A DNA stretch of 64,000 nt from Ascaphus truei. Its lineage: Eukaryota; Chordata; Amphibia; Anura; Ascaphidae. The DNA lies in NCBI GenBank assembly GCA_036426205.1, contig CM071573.1:40276606-40340605 (forward strand), written 5' to 3'. This document shows, piece after piece, positions 22,251 to 35,269 of this stretch (within the stretch, counting starts at the first letter, position 1; each line of letters starts with the position of its first letter). Made by a program: the position numbers and the translations under genes. Below the pieces are notes generated by a model that did not search any database, had not been told where the DNA came from, and worked only from the letters and a program-made list of their open reading frames with translations.

Positions 22251-22854
22251 CCTTGCGTGCCCTGGAAAGCAGGACCTACTCCCATCGATCACAGATCGAG
22301 AAAAGATCGATAGCTTAGATAATTGCAATAAATGTAATGAACTGCTGATTTAGTAAAACAAAACAAAAAACAGGCAAGCGGAAATGCTGCTTTACATGAT
22401 ATTGCAATGCATATTCCCTTAATTCCCTCATCTGTTATTCCTGACTGAGTTGCTCTGTTTGCGACTAAAACAAAGCCAATTGTGCATGGTTTGCGACTTG
22501 ATGCGACAAGTTTTCTATTAAAGAATATTTATCCCATGTTGGTGCAAACCGATGTTTGCTAATGTGATAGATGCCGGAAATGTACATAGAGCAGTTAAAT
22601 CCCTATACCCTAATGTGATATACAACTAAAACCTGCATATAATAGAGAAAAGCATGTCTGTTGCAAGATCGCAGCCCCATCAGGTATGTTTTAAGTTTGA
22701 TTTACAATGTTGTATTACTGTAACTCTATTCCACATAAATTAAACATTTAAAATATGTACCACCTAAGAATCAAAGTGTAAATCTACATTCCTGTTTTAT
22801 CTGCACAAAGCTCAGTTTTTCAGGATGGTGGCTGAAGTGCTGTAGCTGGATACT
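22251..22854. other. Intergenic sequence, nothing recognised
   Basis: A+T-rich sequence between the MITE and the next large repeat. No exon or known element was seen. Confidence 0.4.
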
Positions 22855-24960
22855 CTGGGGCCTATTCTACAAACTTCGATAACGAACTCATCAAGAATTT
22901 TGAGCTGTTCCCGAATGATTTGGCAAGGTAGCTATTCAGAAAGCTTCGATCTCCTGCCAAACTCGTTCAGGACGTGCATCTCCCTGAGCGGTAGCGCTGC
23001 GGCTCAAAGACCCCGAGCGGGAACTGAAAAAAAGCTCCAACTCACATTTTTCATAAAATTACCGTACTGTATTCTAGTAGCTCAGATGAGATCACAGAGG
23101 AACTCACATAGCGAGCTCCTCGCAAATTTCATCTCGCCATCCTTGGGATTTGCGAGTAGGAACTAGAAAAAAAATGTTTTTATTACATCAGATTGATGCC
23201 GGGAGTCTCCAGAGCTGATATGTATTAATACCAGTTCCGGAGAGGCCGGCTTCCATCCAATGCAATAAAAATACATTTACAGGCAGCTTCATTGCCTTAG
23301 TGGCTAACCACTAAGGCAATGGAGGGATTAAATGGGAGCAAAGATAACCCCAAGGGCAATGAATGGGCAACCCCTCTAACCCCAACAACCCCCCCCCCCC
23401 CCCCAACACATACAGCAGCGGCAGCTCTTATTCGAGCAAAAGCCGCTGGCTGTATGCGGCTGGGAAGCGGGTAGCCGCGGCGCGTGGCGGCGCACTGTGA
23501 CGTCACAGTCACATGCGCGCCCGGCTTCCCCGTCTTCCCCGGCTTCCCCAGGCTTCCCCGACACCCCTGGAGATGAAATTAAGGTAAGCGGGGGTGCGGG
23601 GAAGCAGAGGGGCAGAGCAGAAGCCGGGTTCGGGGTCCGGAAGGGGGGGTAAATTGCGCGCGATGAGGAGGGGGGGTGAGTGGGGGAAACGCGGCGGCGC
23701 GCGTTTATTACTGGCGGCAGCTGGGGCAGATCCCGGCATGCCGCCGGCATTTAGTGCAATAAAGTATGTCGCTACTGTACAGTACAGTAATGGGCAAAAT
23801 TACTATTTGATCTGGATAATAGCTCATTTGCCAAATGAAAATAAAACATTATCCAGCCAGCATAAAATAAATTAAAGTTGCACTTACCCCTGCCAGAATG
23901 AAGGTCACCCTCATTTTCCTCCTCATCTTCCTCCCGCATCCTCTGTGGCAGAAACATAACAATACAAAACATACTAATGGCCACTAACCACTTAATCACC
24001 TTAGCGGTTGGTAACCGCTATAGTAATTAAGGGGTTAACCTCCTTCCCCCTTTACCCACCTGGAATGCCTAACCACCCTCCCCGGGACAACTACCCCCAC
24101 CCTGTACCCATTGATTAGCACAGTGGTACACCATGCCAATATAATATGGGCATGATTTGCCACTATGGCAGTCAATCTGCAACCTAAAAAAAAAAAAACA
24201 AGCACCAAAAATACACAAGTAAAAAAAAAAAATACAAGCACCAAAAATACACAACAATTAAATAAAACAAGCACCAAAAATACACAATAATGAAATAAAA
24301 CAAGCACCAAAAATACACAACATTTAAATAAACCAAGCACCAAAAATACACAACAATTAAATAAAAACAAGCATTTGCCAAAAAATGTATTGCTTGTCAC
24401 TGTGTTTATCTATAGCCCGAAAGTGGCATAGATAAAGACATTGGTAGTCAATGGGCAACCTCAAAAAAAATTACATAATGAAAAAAATACAATCAATGTT
24501 TTTCTTACTTTAGACGTCTTCACCCTCAGATTCCGAGTCCAGCGGCAACCTCTTCATCCTTGACGTAATGTTCCTCAACATCTGGTAAGACCTTCCTTCT
24601 TATCTTCTTTATTTTCTTCTTTATTTGTAATCCAATTCAATGGGGCGGATGTTGTCCCTTCAACTTCTTGGCTTCAAATGAGACGGGACAGGCCTTATAT
24701 AAGGAAAAAGGGGGAAAGTTTGCGCCAAAAAAAAGAAGAAATTTTTCCTACTGTTCAATATGTGGTTCCAGTCCTTTCCACAGAGTGATTTCGCTGCCTG
24801 AGTCTTTACAGAGGTTATTCACCAACCTCTGTGTGGATTTGAATAGAATATCGTGTGGAATGTCCTCGGGCGCGTCACTCTGCTTGCGGCTCCACGGCGT
24901 GTATTATATGCAGGGCAAAGGAGAGAGAGAAGGGCCACAGTGAAAAAAGACAGCTCAAAG
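22855..24960. mobile_element. Large MITE-like repeat, relative of the Harbinger-like element at 48.7-57.5 kb
   Basis: It starts ggggcctattctacaaac, close to the terminal repeat of the element at 48706. It shares internal modules with it: a ccttag...ctaaggcaatg hairpin (about 23290), a tctggataatagc segment (about 23810) and an acidic coding-like stretch (about 23895-23945). It also holds a C16 run (23389-23404) and a GC-rich part at 23450-23750. The right end was not found, so the limit given is approximate. Confidence 0.4.
24190..24372. repeat. Minisatellite, ~37-bp unit, 5 copies
   Basis: The unit caagcaccaaaaatacacaa plus an A/T-rich filler (ttaaataaaa) repeats about five times. The minus-strand frames through it (VYFWCLFYF-type peptides) are products of the repeat. 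Confidence 0.9.
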
Positions 24961-25939
24961 AGGTGGTCTGCCGTGCAGTGGCTCAGGGGCTTACAACAAT
25001 TTTGGCCAAAAATGTTAAACTAAAAGACCATTTTATTTAATAGATATTTATACATATATATTTAGGCACTGTACCGTGTATGAGTTTCACTGGATGTGCA
25101 CTGAGCTCTGTCTGTGTTTTATGTTCTGTCTCTGGTTTTAAATATTTTATAGTGTCTAGGGAATATATGCTAGTAGAAAATAAAGTGCAGCCTTCTATTT
25201 CTATTCCCCATACCCAGAGACTTAGGACATTTAAAAGTATATATTTTTTTAACATTGTGGGGTTTAAAATGTACTGTTGTGGATGGTATTATGGAACAAT
25301 GTTCAAACAAGCCACTGGGCTACCAACTTGGTGCCAGTAAGTCTGCTCAGACATCAGACATGAAAGCCACCAGAGAATGCTAGGTGTGAAGACCATTTGG
25401 GCAACAGGGAAGGGCTCAAGTACCCACGTCCTGGGATAAATGGAAGTCGTTCGGACTACAATTTGGCCCACCGGACTCGGAGGAGCCTGACCCAGCAGGT
25501 GGCATCTGAATAGTAAGAGACTAATGTGGCAAACTTGCGCATGTTCCTTGGCAGATTCCCTGGCTTCAGAGACCGGCATCGCTCTGATTGGCTGGCAAGA
25601 ATGTTCCCACACTGTGATTGGCTGTAGTATTTTCTGAATGAACTCCAATATACTACAAGAAACTTCTCAGCCAATCAGCCGGCAAATTTTCAAGCGCCAA
25701 AACAGCGGTGGGGTTTTTAAATGCGGAAAAAAGTTGCTGTTGCCCGAATAGCAAGACACTGGCTTCAGAAAAACCAACTTGGAATATTTTCTAAGTCCAG
25801 CTTTTTGTGCCCAAGTTCTTAGAAACGAACGTAGCGGTCGCGGACGGGTTTTCAAGCCAATTTTAGTTTTAGGACGTTTGGAGCTACAGTAAGCCCGGTC
25901 AAGCAAAAGTAAGTCCTCCGGAGAGAAGGGAGTGGTGGC
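24961..25939. other. Intergenic repeat-like sequence, unclassified
   Basis: Several ccaatca/tgattgg boxes lie at about 25580-25680. No open frame or family was recognised. It could be part of an LTR or MITE. Confidence 0.3.
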
Positions 25940-27766
25940 TGTCACAGTGACTTATGACAGGCTGCAATTTACACCAAAATAACTGGGTTGAACTGGTACG
26001 AGACTTAGATATGATAAAATATAATTTATTCCTTGATAAAGGTGAACACACAAGATATATAAATAACAGGCAAAATATGGACACTTACTTAAAGTTTAGG
26101 ACAAGAAAGCCATCAGGATACAGGATGGGCCATTTCTTCCATAATTCAGTTGACATTACAGCAATCCTTGCAGCTCATGAATGAAGACTCATGCATGAAG
26201 ACCTCTGGCATGAAGACAATTGAGTAAGGGGTGACTCTGGCTTATATACCATTTTAACCCTTCTCTTACACTCAAGGCGCCGAGCTGTCTAGCAAAAATC
26301 TCTTTGAAGCTTTTTTAAGCAGATTTTTGACTTCCATTGTTTAGTGTGAAGCATCACACTTAAAAACTCAGTTCCTTGGTCCCTGGGCCAGCATAAACAA
26401 TTAGGCAATTAGCCTTTGATCACCGGGCGATGTAAATTCTTGCAGGATGTCCTTCCTGCTTATTACCATAACAGAGGGAGTCTGCAGTTTTCAGAACGGA
26501 TTCAAAATCCCATATACACTGTAAATAACTTCAGTTCAGTAATACTTACTGTCACGCGAGACATATTAATACATTCCGTCACGCATGACGCTCCCAATGA
26601 GACTAAATATTACCGTGTAATACTAAAATTAAGAGAGATATTAATATCTGGTTCTTAGTATCTGTTAAACCTCAGGTGTCTGTATTCGTTAGTTGGGGCT
26701 TGGTCCCACGAATACACATATGTAACTCTTAGCATGTTCAGCAGAGGAAATCTCATAATATTCTTATATTTAATAAGGTCATTCATTCTGATCTCTCCTT
26801 GGGTAACCGCACCCCTGGCCCCCATTAATCCATCCTTTGAAGCAGGGACCCCTGGGTAGTGGATATTTGTCACCTGGTGTTAGATTTCACACCCAATGCC
26901 CCAAACCTCCTAAATCAGAGGCGTTTGTAAGTGTGAGTTATAACGCTCACAACCCACTCCAGCTTCCTGCAAACAGGTATAAACGTACTGTGCCCACTAA
27001 AACCCCCATCTGTACTTTTTCACACCCAACTTCAATCAAGCCCTTTGAAGCCCAGATATTTCTGAAAAGATACCACGCATCCTAATGTATTTTCCTAAAC
27101 TGCAGCTCATTAACCCCTTAAGCCCCAGTGTGTGTGGTTCATACACTGGCCCAGAAACAATACATTTTTACAGGGGAATAACCAGTTAGACGGCTGAAAA
27201 ATGAAGCCTGAAAAGGCGGGAAAAGGAAACAAAGGGCTCTAATCACTAAATAACATTAACCCCTTCCCTCCCGCATCAACCCTAGTGTATGTGTGCGTGC
27301 CAACACCAGGATAACACAATACAGTTAAACAGGGGAATAAGCATTTGGATATTGAAGCGAGGTAATAACACCTTACTGGACCTCAGTCCAGTTAACCCCT
27401 TGCTTCCCTGATGAGAGTAGATGGTGGCCAAATGGGGTTGTAACCCCTTTAATCCCGGGCCAAATCCTCCCCATCGTCATAGTGGCGTCTGGAATTTCAT
27501 GCCAATTTGGGTTCCAGGACATTTCGGGCTAAGTCCTGGTCAAAGTCCCGGTTAAAGAAAGAATCTTGTTTAGTGTGACATACAGCTGGGAAAGTATATT
27601 TTTTTACCCCAGTTCCCAAGTAAGTGTCTCTTCTTATGTAGTTTGTGTATCATTGTGTGTATGCCTTTTCATGCGAATAAATGTACAATTTATTTCAATT
27701 TACCTGTCTTGTCAATGTATGATCCTGGTAAAAAGTTGTAAATGCCTGGTTTCCCATGACAGTGTC
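25935..27766 (+). mobile_element. Candidate solo LTR, ~1.8 kb
   Basis: The segment 25940-27761 begins tgtcacagtg and ends cccatgaca, the TG...CA form of an LTR. Flanking 5-mers are gtggc and gtgtc (4 of 5 match). An AATAAA lies near 27677, about 85 nt before the end. No internal coding region is present. The family is not identified. Confidence 0.45.
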
Positions 27767-27820
27767 TCTCTGTGTGTGTGTGTCTCTGTGTGTGTCTCTG
27801 TGTGTGGTGTCTATGTTTTC
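27767..27820. repeat. (TG)n/(CTGTGTG)n microsatellite
   Basis: A run of tctctgtgtgtgtg units. A similar run lies at 37538-37663. Confidence 0.85.
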
Positions 27821-27904
27821 CAAATTGTGGCGGGGGGGTGCTGCTGCTCCAGCGCATATGTGTGCAGGGCCGCCGAAAGGGAAGGGGGACATTAGTGGTG
27901 GGGG

Positions 27905-28803
27905 TAGGGTTGCCAGGTGTCATCCAAAAATACTGGACACAATGGTGAAAGATACGAGCACTCGAAAAAAGTCGTGGGGTGGGGTCTGTGGAGAGTGCGC
28001 CATCCCCAGAATAATTATCATCTCATTTCCCCCCCATCATCATCATCATCATCATCTCATCTTCAACCAATCATCAAAGTGACCCCTCATCATCATCTCA
28101 TCTTTCCCCCATCATCATCTCATTTCCCCCATCATCATCATCATCTTATTTCCCACTCCCATCATCATCATAGTACCCCCTCATCATCATCATCATCTAA
28201 TTTCCCACTCCCATCATCATCCTCATAGTTCCCCCTCATCATCATCATCTAATTTCCCAGTCCCATCATCATGTCATCTCCCCCATCATCATCTCATTTC
28301 CCACTCCCATCATCTCATCTCCGCCCCTTATCATCATCTTATTCCCCTCCATATCATCACCATCATCATCTTAATCCCCCCCATCATGATCATCTTATTC
28401 CCCCCATCATCATCATCGTATTCCCCTCCCCCAATATCATCATCTCAGCCCAAATTGTATTTTGTCCTTACCTTATCTTCTGGCAGGCCGCAGATAGCAC
28501 AAGAACCTGTTTCTGGGCCGCCAGGGGGGTGTGGGCTACGCCTCACAATCCTCTGATTGGTCATCCTTTCCTCCACTCAGATAGAACACGAGTCCTCCTG
28601 ACTGTTCCCGGCCACCATCCGTGGCCCACCCTCTCAGCACCAGCTCTTCCAGCCGCACTCGCGCTTGCCACCTTCGCCGCCGTCCTCGCACTTGCCGTAG
28701 CCACAATAGTAATACCGGACACATACATGTCTGGTATTACGTCCAATTTTATACCAGACACACAGCAGAATTTTGAAACCGGAAACCTGGCAACCGTAGG
28801 CAG
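27905..28803. mobile_element. Inverted-end repeat (gggttgccaggt) with a CAT-rich core
   Basis: The left end tagggttgccaggtgtc and the right end aacctggcaaccgtagg are inverted. The core from about 28030 to 28450 is a CAT/CCC minisatellite. Long frames here give His/Ser/Pro repeats and are not genes. Confidence 0.5.
28030..28450. repeat. (CAT)n-rich minisatellite
   Basis: Short runs of catcatcatcat alternate with ctcatttccccc spacers about fifteen times. Confidence 0.85.
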
Positions 28804-29091
28804 GGGGGCCAGCGGCGCAAGTTGGGCCCGACCTCTGGCCAGGCCCGGCTGCCAGTCCTCTCGTGGCCAGGTCCCGGCTCTCCCTGAGATGCAGGACTCT
28901 TTCACTATGTCCCTCGCCAACCGGCCTCCCTGACGTCAGTGCGCCGGCATGGAGGGAGGCCCAGTGCACGCCAGCTCAGCGTGGGACAGAGGGATAGAGA
29001 CCTGCAGCAAGGGAGAGTCGTGAGAGGACTGGTAGCCGGGCCTGGCTAGAGGTTGTGCCCAACTTGCAGTGCTGGCCGGCCAGGCCCCCCA
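28801..29091. repeat. Inverted repeat, ~65-bp arms
   Basis: The segment at 28801-28866 (agttgggcccgacctctgg) is the reverse complement of 29021-29091 (ctagaggttgtgcccaact) with some mismatches. The right arm leads into a GTAAGTCTG segment also seen at 38895 and 47170, so it is an end of a larger repeat family. Confidence 0.6.
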
Positions 29092-29549
29092 CAAACTATC
29101 CACAAGGTAAGTCTGTTTTAAAAAATATATATGTATTGGGGGAGTTGGGTTCTTTTTTTTTTTTTTCAACTTAATTTTTATTGGACGATACACGTGCAAA
29201 CATTGTGTCACAGCCCAATATGTCAGTTCCATTTTTAGGCAAATACATTTATGAACAATACAAACACACATCTACAGAAAAAGACACAAATACAAATACG
29301 ACGGGACTAACAAGACAAGGGAACTGGGGTGGAGGGGGGAGGGGAGGGAAGAGGGGGGGGGAGAGAGTGTTTCCCTCTACTTTGATCATGTTTGACCGTA
29401 TCGCAGTGTCGACCCATCCGTCGCTGACTGTAGCCAGACCTTCTCTTGTGTCCACTTTCCTAGACTAAACTCATGGGGCTGTCCGCTAACCGTAAGTCTC
29501 TACGTCCCGTCATCTATCTGACCGTCAAAGGAGAACGCACTTGTGTATA

Positions 29550-32500
29550 TCAGTGCAATATCGTGGTGGCATCCACCCCAGGGATATCTAACTGGGCCAA
29601 CCACGGTGCCCAGACTTTTAGGTAATTTGTGCCAGAGTCATTAGCCAAACTTGTTAATTGTTCCATCCTGCATACATGCCAAATCCTTTTTCTGATCTTA
29701 GGGATAATTGGGATATCTTGCTGCTTCCATAATGCTGCGATCTTGCATCTCGTGGCTGTAGCAAAATGCGAGATCAATTTATGCGCTGCATTTGACATTC
29801 CCCGGATCCGCCTGCCCAGTAGGAACACCCACGGGTCCAGGGGGATCTCCAAACCGAGAATCCGTTGAATCCAATCTCTAATCTGTTCCCAAATAGGGAC
29901 CACTCTTGCGCAAGACCACAGCATGTGTCGCAGATCCGCTTCCTCCCCACATTGTTTAGGACAGAGAGGGGAGTAGCCTCTCACAAATTTAGCTAAGCGG
30001 GTTGGGGTTTAATACCATCGCATCAGGACTTTATATGCGTTCTCCTTTAATGTGGTACAGATTGAACTTTTAGCGGCTGCCTGAATAATTCTGTCCCATT
30101 CCTCGTCCTCTAGTGTCACCCCTAAGTCCTCTTCCCAGCGTCGCATGTAGCACAGTCTGTCTTCGTTGGGCATATTACTTCCCTGTACATTCTAGATGTA
30201 AGTCCCCTTGTGTCCGTATCTCTGGAACACAGCTGCTCAAAATTTGTACGTGCCAGTCTAATTGGCATTTTATTATAGAAATCTCTGATCTGGAGGTACC
30301 TAAAGAATTCACTGTTTGGGATATTTTTAGAGGATTTCATTTGATTAAAGGTTTGTATAGTCATAATGCCCTCCAGATCTTTAAGACGGGTTATCCCCTT
30401 TTGAGTCCAGATCAAGACGTTTTTGCTATTCAGGCCTGGAGCGAAGTCTGGGTTGCCCACAATTGGTGTCATTAATGACGTTCTGGTAGTCAGCTGACAA
30501 CGAAATTTCATGGCCTCCCAAACTTTTAATGAGTTGACCATGATCTGCAACGGTATTTCCATCTTGCGTACCCCTCCTTTGGGTAGCCAGATTAAGTTTC
30601 AGATTTCAATTGGTGCACAACATTTCCTCTCCAACTCTACCCATCTCCGTAAGCTTGGGTCAGTGTGCCATTGGAGAATCTGCCCTAATTGGGCTGCTTT
30701 GTAATAAGCCTGCAGGCAAGGCACCGCTAGACTTCCTCTTATTTTGGGACGTTTTAATATTCCCTTGGAAATTCTTGGGTTTTTCTTATTCCAAATAAAT
30801 TTCATTATTTGTGACTGTAGGGAGAGGATGTCCGCCTGTGCCAAAGGGATAGGGAGACTCTGGAAAAGATATAACATCCTTGGGAGGAGGTTCATTTTCA
30901 CGCTGTGTATCCTCCCAATCCAGGAAATACTCCCTTTCATCCAGGTCCTGAGATCCTCCCCCAAAGTCTTTATTACCCTGGGAAAGTTAGCCTTATATAA
31001 TGTTTTGTAATCCCTTGTGAGATAAACCCCTAAATATTTGATAGCGGAGGGTTGCCATTTGAAATTAAAATTGAGGTCAATCAGCTTTTCAGTTTCTTTT
31101 GGTAGATTGATATTGAGGGCTTCCGATTTAGACTGATTGATCTCAAACCCTGAGATTTGATTGAATTTACCCAGGATATTGAATAGATTTGGGATAGATG
31201 TGAGAGGTTTGGCTAACGTAAGAATGACATCGTCCGCGTATAACGCGGCTTTGTGCATTTGGTCTCCTATTGGGATCCCAGATATATCTGGATTATTTCT
31301 GATGTGTGCTGCTAAGGGTTCTATGCATAAGGCGAACAGCAAGGGCGACAGCGGGCACCCCTGCCTCGTGCCACTTTTGATTTCAAATTGTTCTGAGGGG
31401 AAACCTTGGTATCTCACCCTTGCTGTGGGTTTCCTATACAGCGCTAGTATGGCCTGCAGGAGGCGTCCCTCAAAGCCAAATGCTCTCAGTGTTTCTGTTA
31501 GGTAGGGCCAATCTATCCTATCGAAGGCTTTCTCAGCATCCAGACTTAACACCATGGATTGTATGTTTTTCTTTTGGTCCAGATCAATGAGGTCAATCAT
31601 TCTCCTGGTATTATCTGCCGCCTGCCTGCCTCCGATAAACCCTACCTGATCTGTGTGGATTAACCCGGGAAGAAATCTACCCACCCTGTTGGCTATGAGT
31701 TTAGAGTATATTTTAATGTCCGAGTTAATCAGTGAAATGGGCCGGTAGCTCTTACAGTCTGTCGGGTCCTTTCCGGGTTTGTGGATCACAGAAATTGAGG
31801 CTTGGAGCATTTGTGCTGGGAATGAGGCCTCTGCCAGAATTTCGTTGAATAACTTTAACATTTGGGGGGCTAAGATTTTAATATATTTCTTGTAATATAA
31901 GTTTGAAAAGTCATCCGGACCCGGGGCTTTAGCAGGTTTTAGCGCTTTTTTGACCCCAGAGAGCTCCTCCATCATGAAATCCGACTTGAGTGCCTCCCTG
32001 TCACTTCTCTCTAAAGTTGGTAGATTTGCCTCTCTTAGGAAGGTCTTTAATGACTCTCTTGATTTCAGATTATGGGCCACCTTATCTCCATTGTATAGTG
32101 TTTCATAATATTTTTTGAACTCCTCTACAATTTTCCCAGGAATGGAGGTAAGGTCCCCCTTGTGATTACGGATTGCGTGAATGTGATTATTTGGAAGCTT
32201 ATTTTTTAGCTTATTAGCAAGTAGTGTGTCAGGCTTGTTTGCTTTCTCATAAAATTTCCATTGAGACCAGGCCAATTCCTTCTCAGCCTGGGCGGAGAGG
32301 AGGAGATTAAGACTGGTTTTGGTGTCTAATACTTGACTCAGCGTGTGGGCACTCTTGTTTACTTTGTGAAGGGAGGAAAGCTCCGCTAGTTGTGTTTCTA
32401 GCTTTTGGATTTTGTCCTCTCTTTCTCTTTTCCTTTTAGCGGCCAGATTCATTATGACCCCCCTGAGGGTAGCCTTATGGGCCTCCCACAGCGTGGAGTG

Positions 32501-34074
32501 TGTTGCCACACTCCCCTCATTCTCCTCAAAGTATTGTTTGAGCTTTTCCCCAATTTCCACCTGAAGGGCTGGGATCTTCAACAGTATCTCATTTAATTTC
32601 CAGTTCGCTCTAGGTCTGTCTAGTGGGATTAATGTGCACCGCAGCTCTATAGATGCATGGTCAGACCATGAAATATCATGGATCTCGGAGCGAGAGACCC
32701 CGGGGACCATTCTATTGGATACAAGGAAGTAATCAATCCTGCTATAGGTGTTGTGTGGGTGTGAGTAAAATGTATACTCCTTCATTCCTGGTGTTGTTCC
32801 CTCCATATGTCGAGTAATTGGCAGTCTCTTAACCCTTTTTTAATTGTTAGTACGTCGGGTCTGTGTGATATATTAGTAGTCGAGCATCTGTCAAGGTCCT
32901 CATGTAGAGCCCTATTCAGGTCCCCTGCTACGATAATATTTCCTCTGGCCATGTTGCTAAATTTCCCGAAGAATATGTTGAAGAAAGCTATAGCCTTATC
33001 ATTAGGGGCGTATATAGTTGCCAGAGTGATAGGGAAACCTTGTATTGTACCCCTTACTATGAGGAACCTACCGTCCCCGTCCGTAAATGTCTTGTCGGTT
33101 ACAAATGGAATACGTTTATGGATCAAAATGGCCACCCCTCATTTTTTAACTTTCGCGGAGGACAGAAGGTGTGTCTTGTAGTCTTTGTCAAGGAACTTGG
33201 GACAGTTTCTGAAGGAAAATCCGTTATTCCTTCACCTACGCTTCAGAACCGAGAGGAACCTTTCCTCTGCCAGGTACACTGAAGCCTTGTGACTGGATAC
33301 ACCATCTGCACCGTTTGCAGCAGACTTCCCAGGAAGCTTTCACGCCCTGCAACTGTTATCTTAGATTTTTGATGAACTATCAGGCCTGGTAGACGAACGA
33401 AATGAAACGTAACGCAAGCCAGGTTTCAAATCCTTTGTCTCAATTTATTACTCATAGGGTAATGACTTTTATACAGAAAAAAAAGATATTGGTTAGAGGC
33501 GTAACATAGGCGTATCATAGGCGTGTCTTGGGCGTAGTTTTGATTAGAGGCGTGATTTAGGGGCAGGACATATTAGTGGCGTGACTTTTGGGACGTGTCT
33601 TTTCCAATACAAGCAATTGTCTGAATACATAGCTTATTCATTGTCTGTTATCAAAAGAGACTTTGAGTCTTTAGCAACTATATTACACTATTTTGCTTCC
33701 CGCAGAGAACCATTCTATTATATTCTAACTAAAACATCAGGAAATTGACAACACAAAAGTATCGTAGTAATATCCTGACCAGGAAGAAAGGAAATGCAAT
33801 TTAGCAGAAACTGAGTGCATTTATGAATTATATTTCAGCAAAAGGCTGACTACAGAATCTTAACTAGTTATGACCAGACAAAATGGAAGCTTAACATGAG
33901 TGCAGATTCTGGCCTGACATACTGGTCCTAACAGTTGCCCTGTGAGAAATGCGTTTCTTGCAGGAATAAAATCTCTGCCCCTTTACGTTTATAGTCACGG
34001 AATTCGACTCTTCGCTTTGCCGGGCTGTTAAACCCCTTAACGTTGTGGGATATTAACCTGAGTTCCTTACTCAT
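29550..34074 (-). pseudogene. LINE copy 2 ORF2, split by a solo LTR
   Basis: Starts [18 protein letters not shown] at 34074. The endonuclease is broken at 33938-33205 by an LTR insertion, then continues with VAGDLN, the YSRIDYFLVSNRM segment and SWSDHA. The RT (30599-32806) has [29 protein letters not shown] and YADDVIL. The C-terminal knuckle region lies at 29984-29550 and ends VDATTILH. Frameshifts separate the last two blocks. Confidence 0.93.
33205..33938 (-). mobile_element. Solo LTR (724 bp) inside LINE copy 2 ORF2
   Basis: Read on the minus strand the insert (33933-33210) starts tgttaggacc and ends tccttca. The flanking 5-mers are gcaac and gaaac, and copy 1 has an uninterrupted gcaattgtccc at the same place, an empty site. 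AATAAA is present (near 33450) on the minus strand. There is no internal region, so it is read as a recombined LTR of an unidentified retroelement. Confidence 0.75.
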
Positions 34075-34501
34075 TGATGCATGTAGGTCGATGTGTCTGC
34101 CAAGAACTTTTCTTGTCTCGGGCGGCTGGGCCATTTCCAAATCCTCCTCTCTGCCTTGTACTGTTGCACCTCTCTCTCTCACCTACGGAGACACAGAAGG
34201 GGGTACACACACGAGGGAACACCGGGGGACACAAAAACAAAAACAACTCACAGCATATTTTATCACATAGTGACTCTCGCAATCGTGGCGAAGAAGCCAT
34301 CTCGATGAGGTCATCGCCTTTGGGTGCCCGAACTCTCCTCCTGCAGTCGGGGAGTATCTTGGGGGTGTTGCCGGCATCCCCCAGAGTCCTGCCCCAAAGG
34401 ACTTCACTAGGGTCTTGGAGAACCACCCTCCTCCTCCCTAGTGTGCGGCCCTGCGGATGTTGAAGCAGGTCGCCTCTCTTCACCCCTGCCTCGCTCCACA
34501 C
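34067..34501 (-). CDS. Open frame of 144 codons overlapping the ORF2 start, LINE copy 2
   Basis: It ends in TAA within ATGAGTAA, overlapping ORF2 by 8 nt exactly as in copy 1. The peptide keeps [14 protein letters not shown] and VSVGER. It is open here although ORF1 and ORF2 of the same copy carry several lesions. No known domain is recognised. Confidence 0.35.
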   Translation of the reverse strand: MWSEAGVKRGDLLQHPQGRTLGRRRVVLQDPSEVLWGRTLGDAGNTPKILPDCRRRVRAPKGDDLIEMASSPRLRESLCDKICCELFLFLCPPVFPRVCTPFCVSVGERERCNSTRQRGGFGNGPAARDKKSSWQTHRPTCINE

Positions 34502-35269
34502 TTGTGTATACTAATGAAACCTAACTCTTAACTTGCTGCCAGTGACTCCCCCCAAAGTTTAAATTACCCTTTTCCCCTGCACCCTACCCATCCTTTTATC
34601 CTCCCAATGATGTTGTAACACTTGTCGCGCTCTCTGCTTTCTTTCTCATTCCGTTTCCTATCTGTCTACCCATCCCTCTTACTGCTCTTACCGTCATCTT
34701 TTGTTCTATCTCTGCGTAACCTTCCTTATCTCCCTTACTCACTTCCTAACTGCACCAGACCCTCCACTCACCTACTTTCCCTAACTACTTACTTTCCGCT
34801 CTCTAACACTTTCCTTCCGCCCCCCTATGTTGCCTAACATCACTTCCCCCATTATCACTTCTGCCAGTCACCACTCTCCCCTCAATCTATTCTCCTTCCC
34901 ATTCCATCCAGCCTATTTCCCTACCTACTCCTATTCCCCCACTCTCCTCACATTCCCCTTCTTTCTCACCCACTTGCCTATATCGTTCCCTTTCCCTGCT
35001 ACTTGCTTTTACACCTCCTCCTATAACTTCCGCTATGCTGTCTTTCTTTTATCTGAGCCCTCTCATCCAGTGCCCCTCCTAACCCTTTCAAACCTTCTTT
35101 CACCTACTCTATCTTCTTGCCGGACCGTCTGCCTTCGCTGTTCCCTGTGTGCCCCTGCCCTCTATAACTGACCGCATCCGCCGCTATGTCTTATGGCCTG
35201 CTCGATGACTTTTATCCCTTTCAAAAACCCCGCTCCCGCCTGGTGGGGTGTCTTCTTTTCGCCGGTGGG

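Noticed and set aside
24190..24372. CRISPR-like array of regular repeats
   Set aside because: The units are contiguous minisatellite copies with A/T filler, not repeats with unique spacers, and the setting is a vertebrate genome.
28271..28933. Plus-strand frame of 220 codons rich in His, Ser and Pro
   Set aside because: It starts in the CAT minisatellite and continues into a GC-rich repeat; no domain and no homology recognised.
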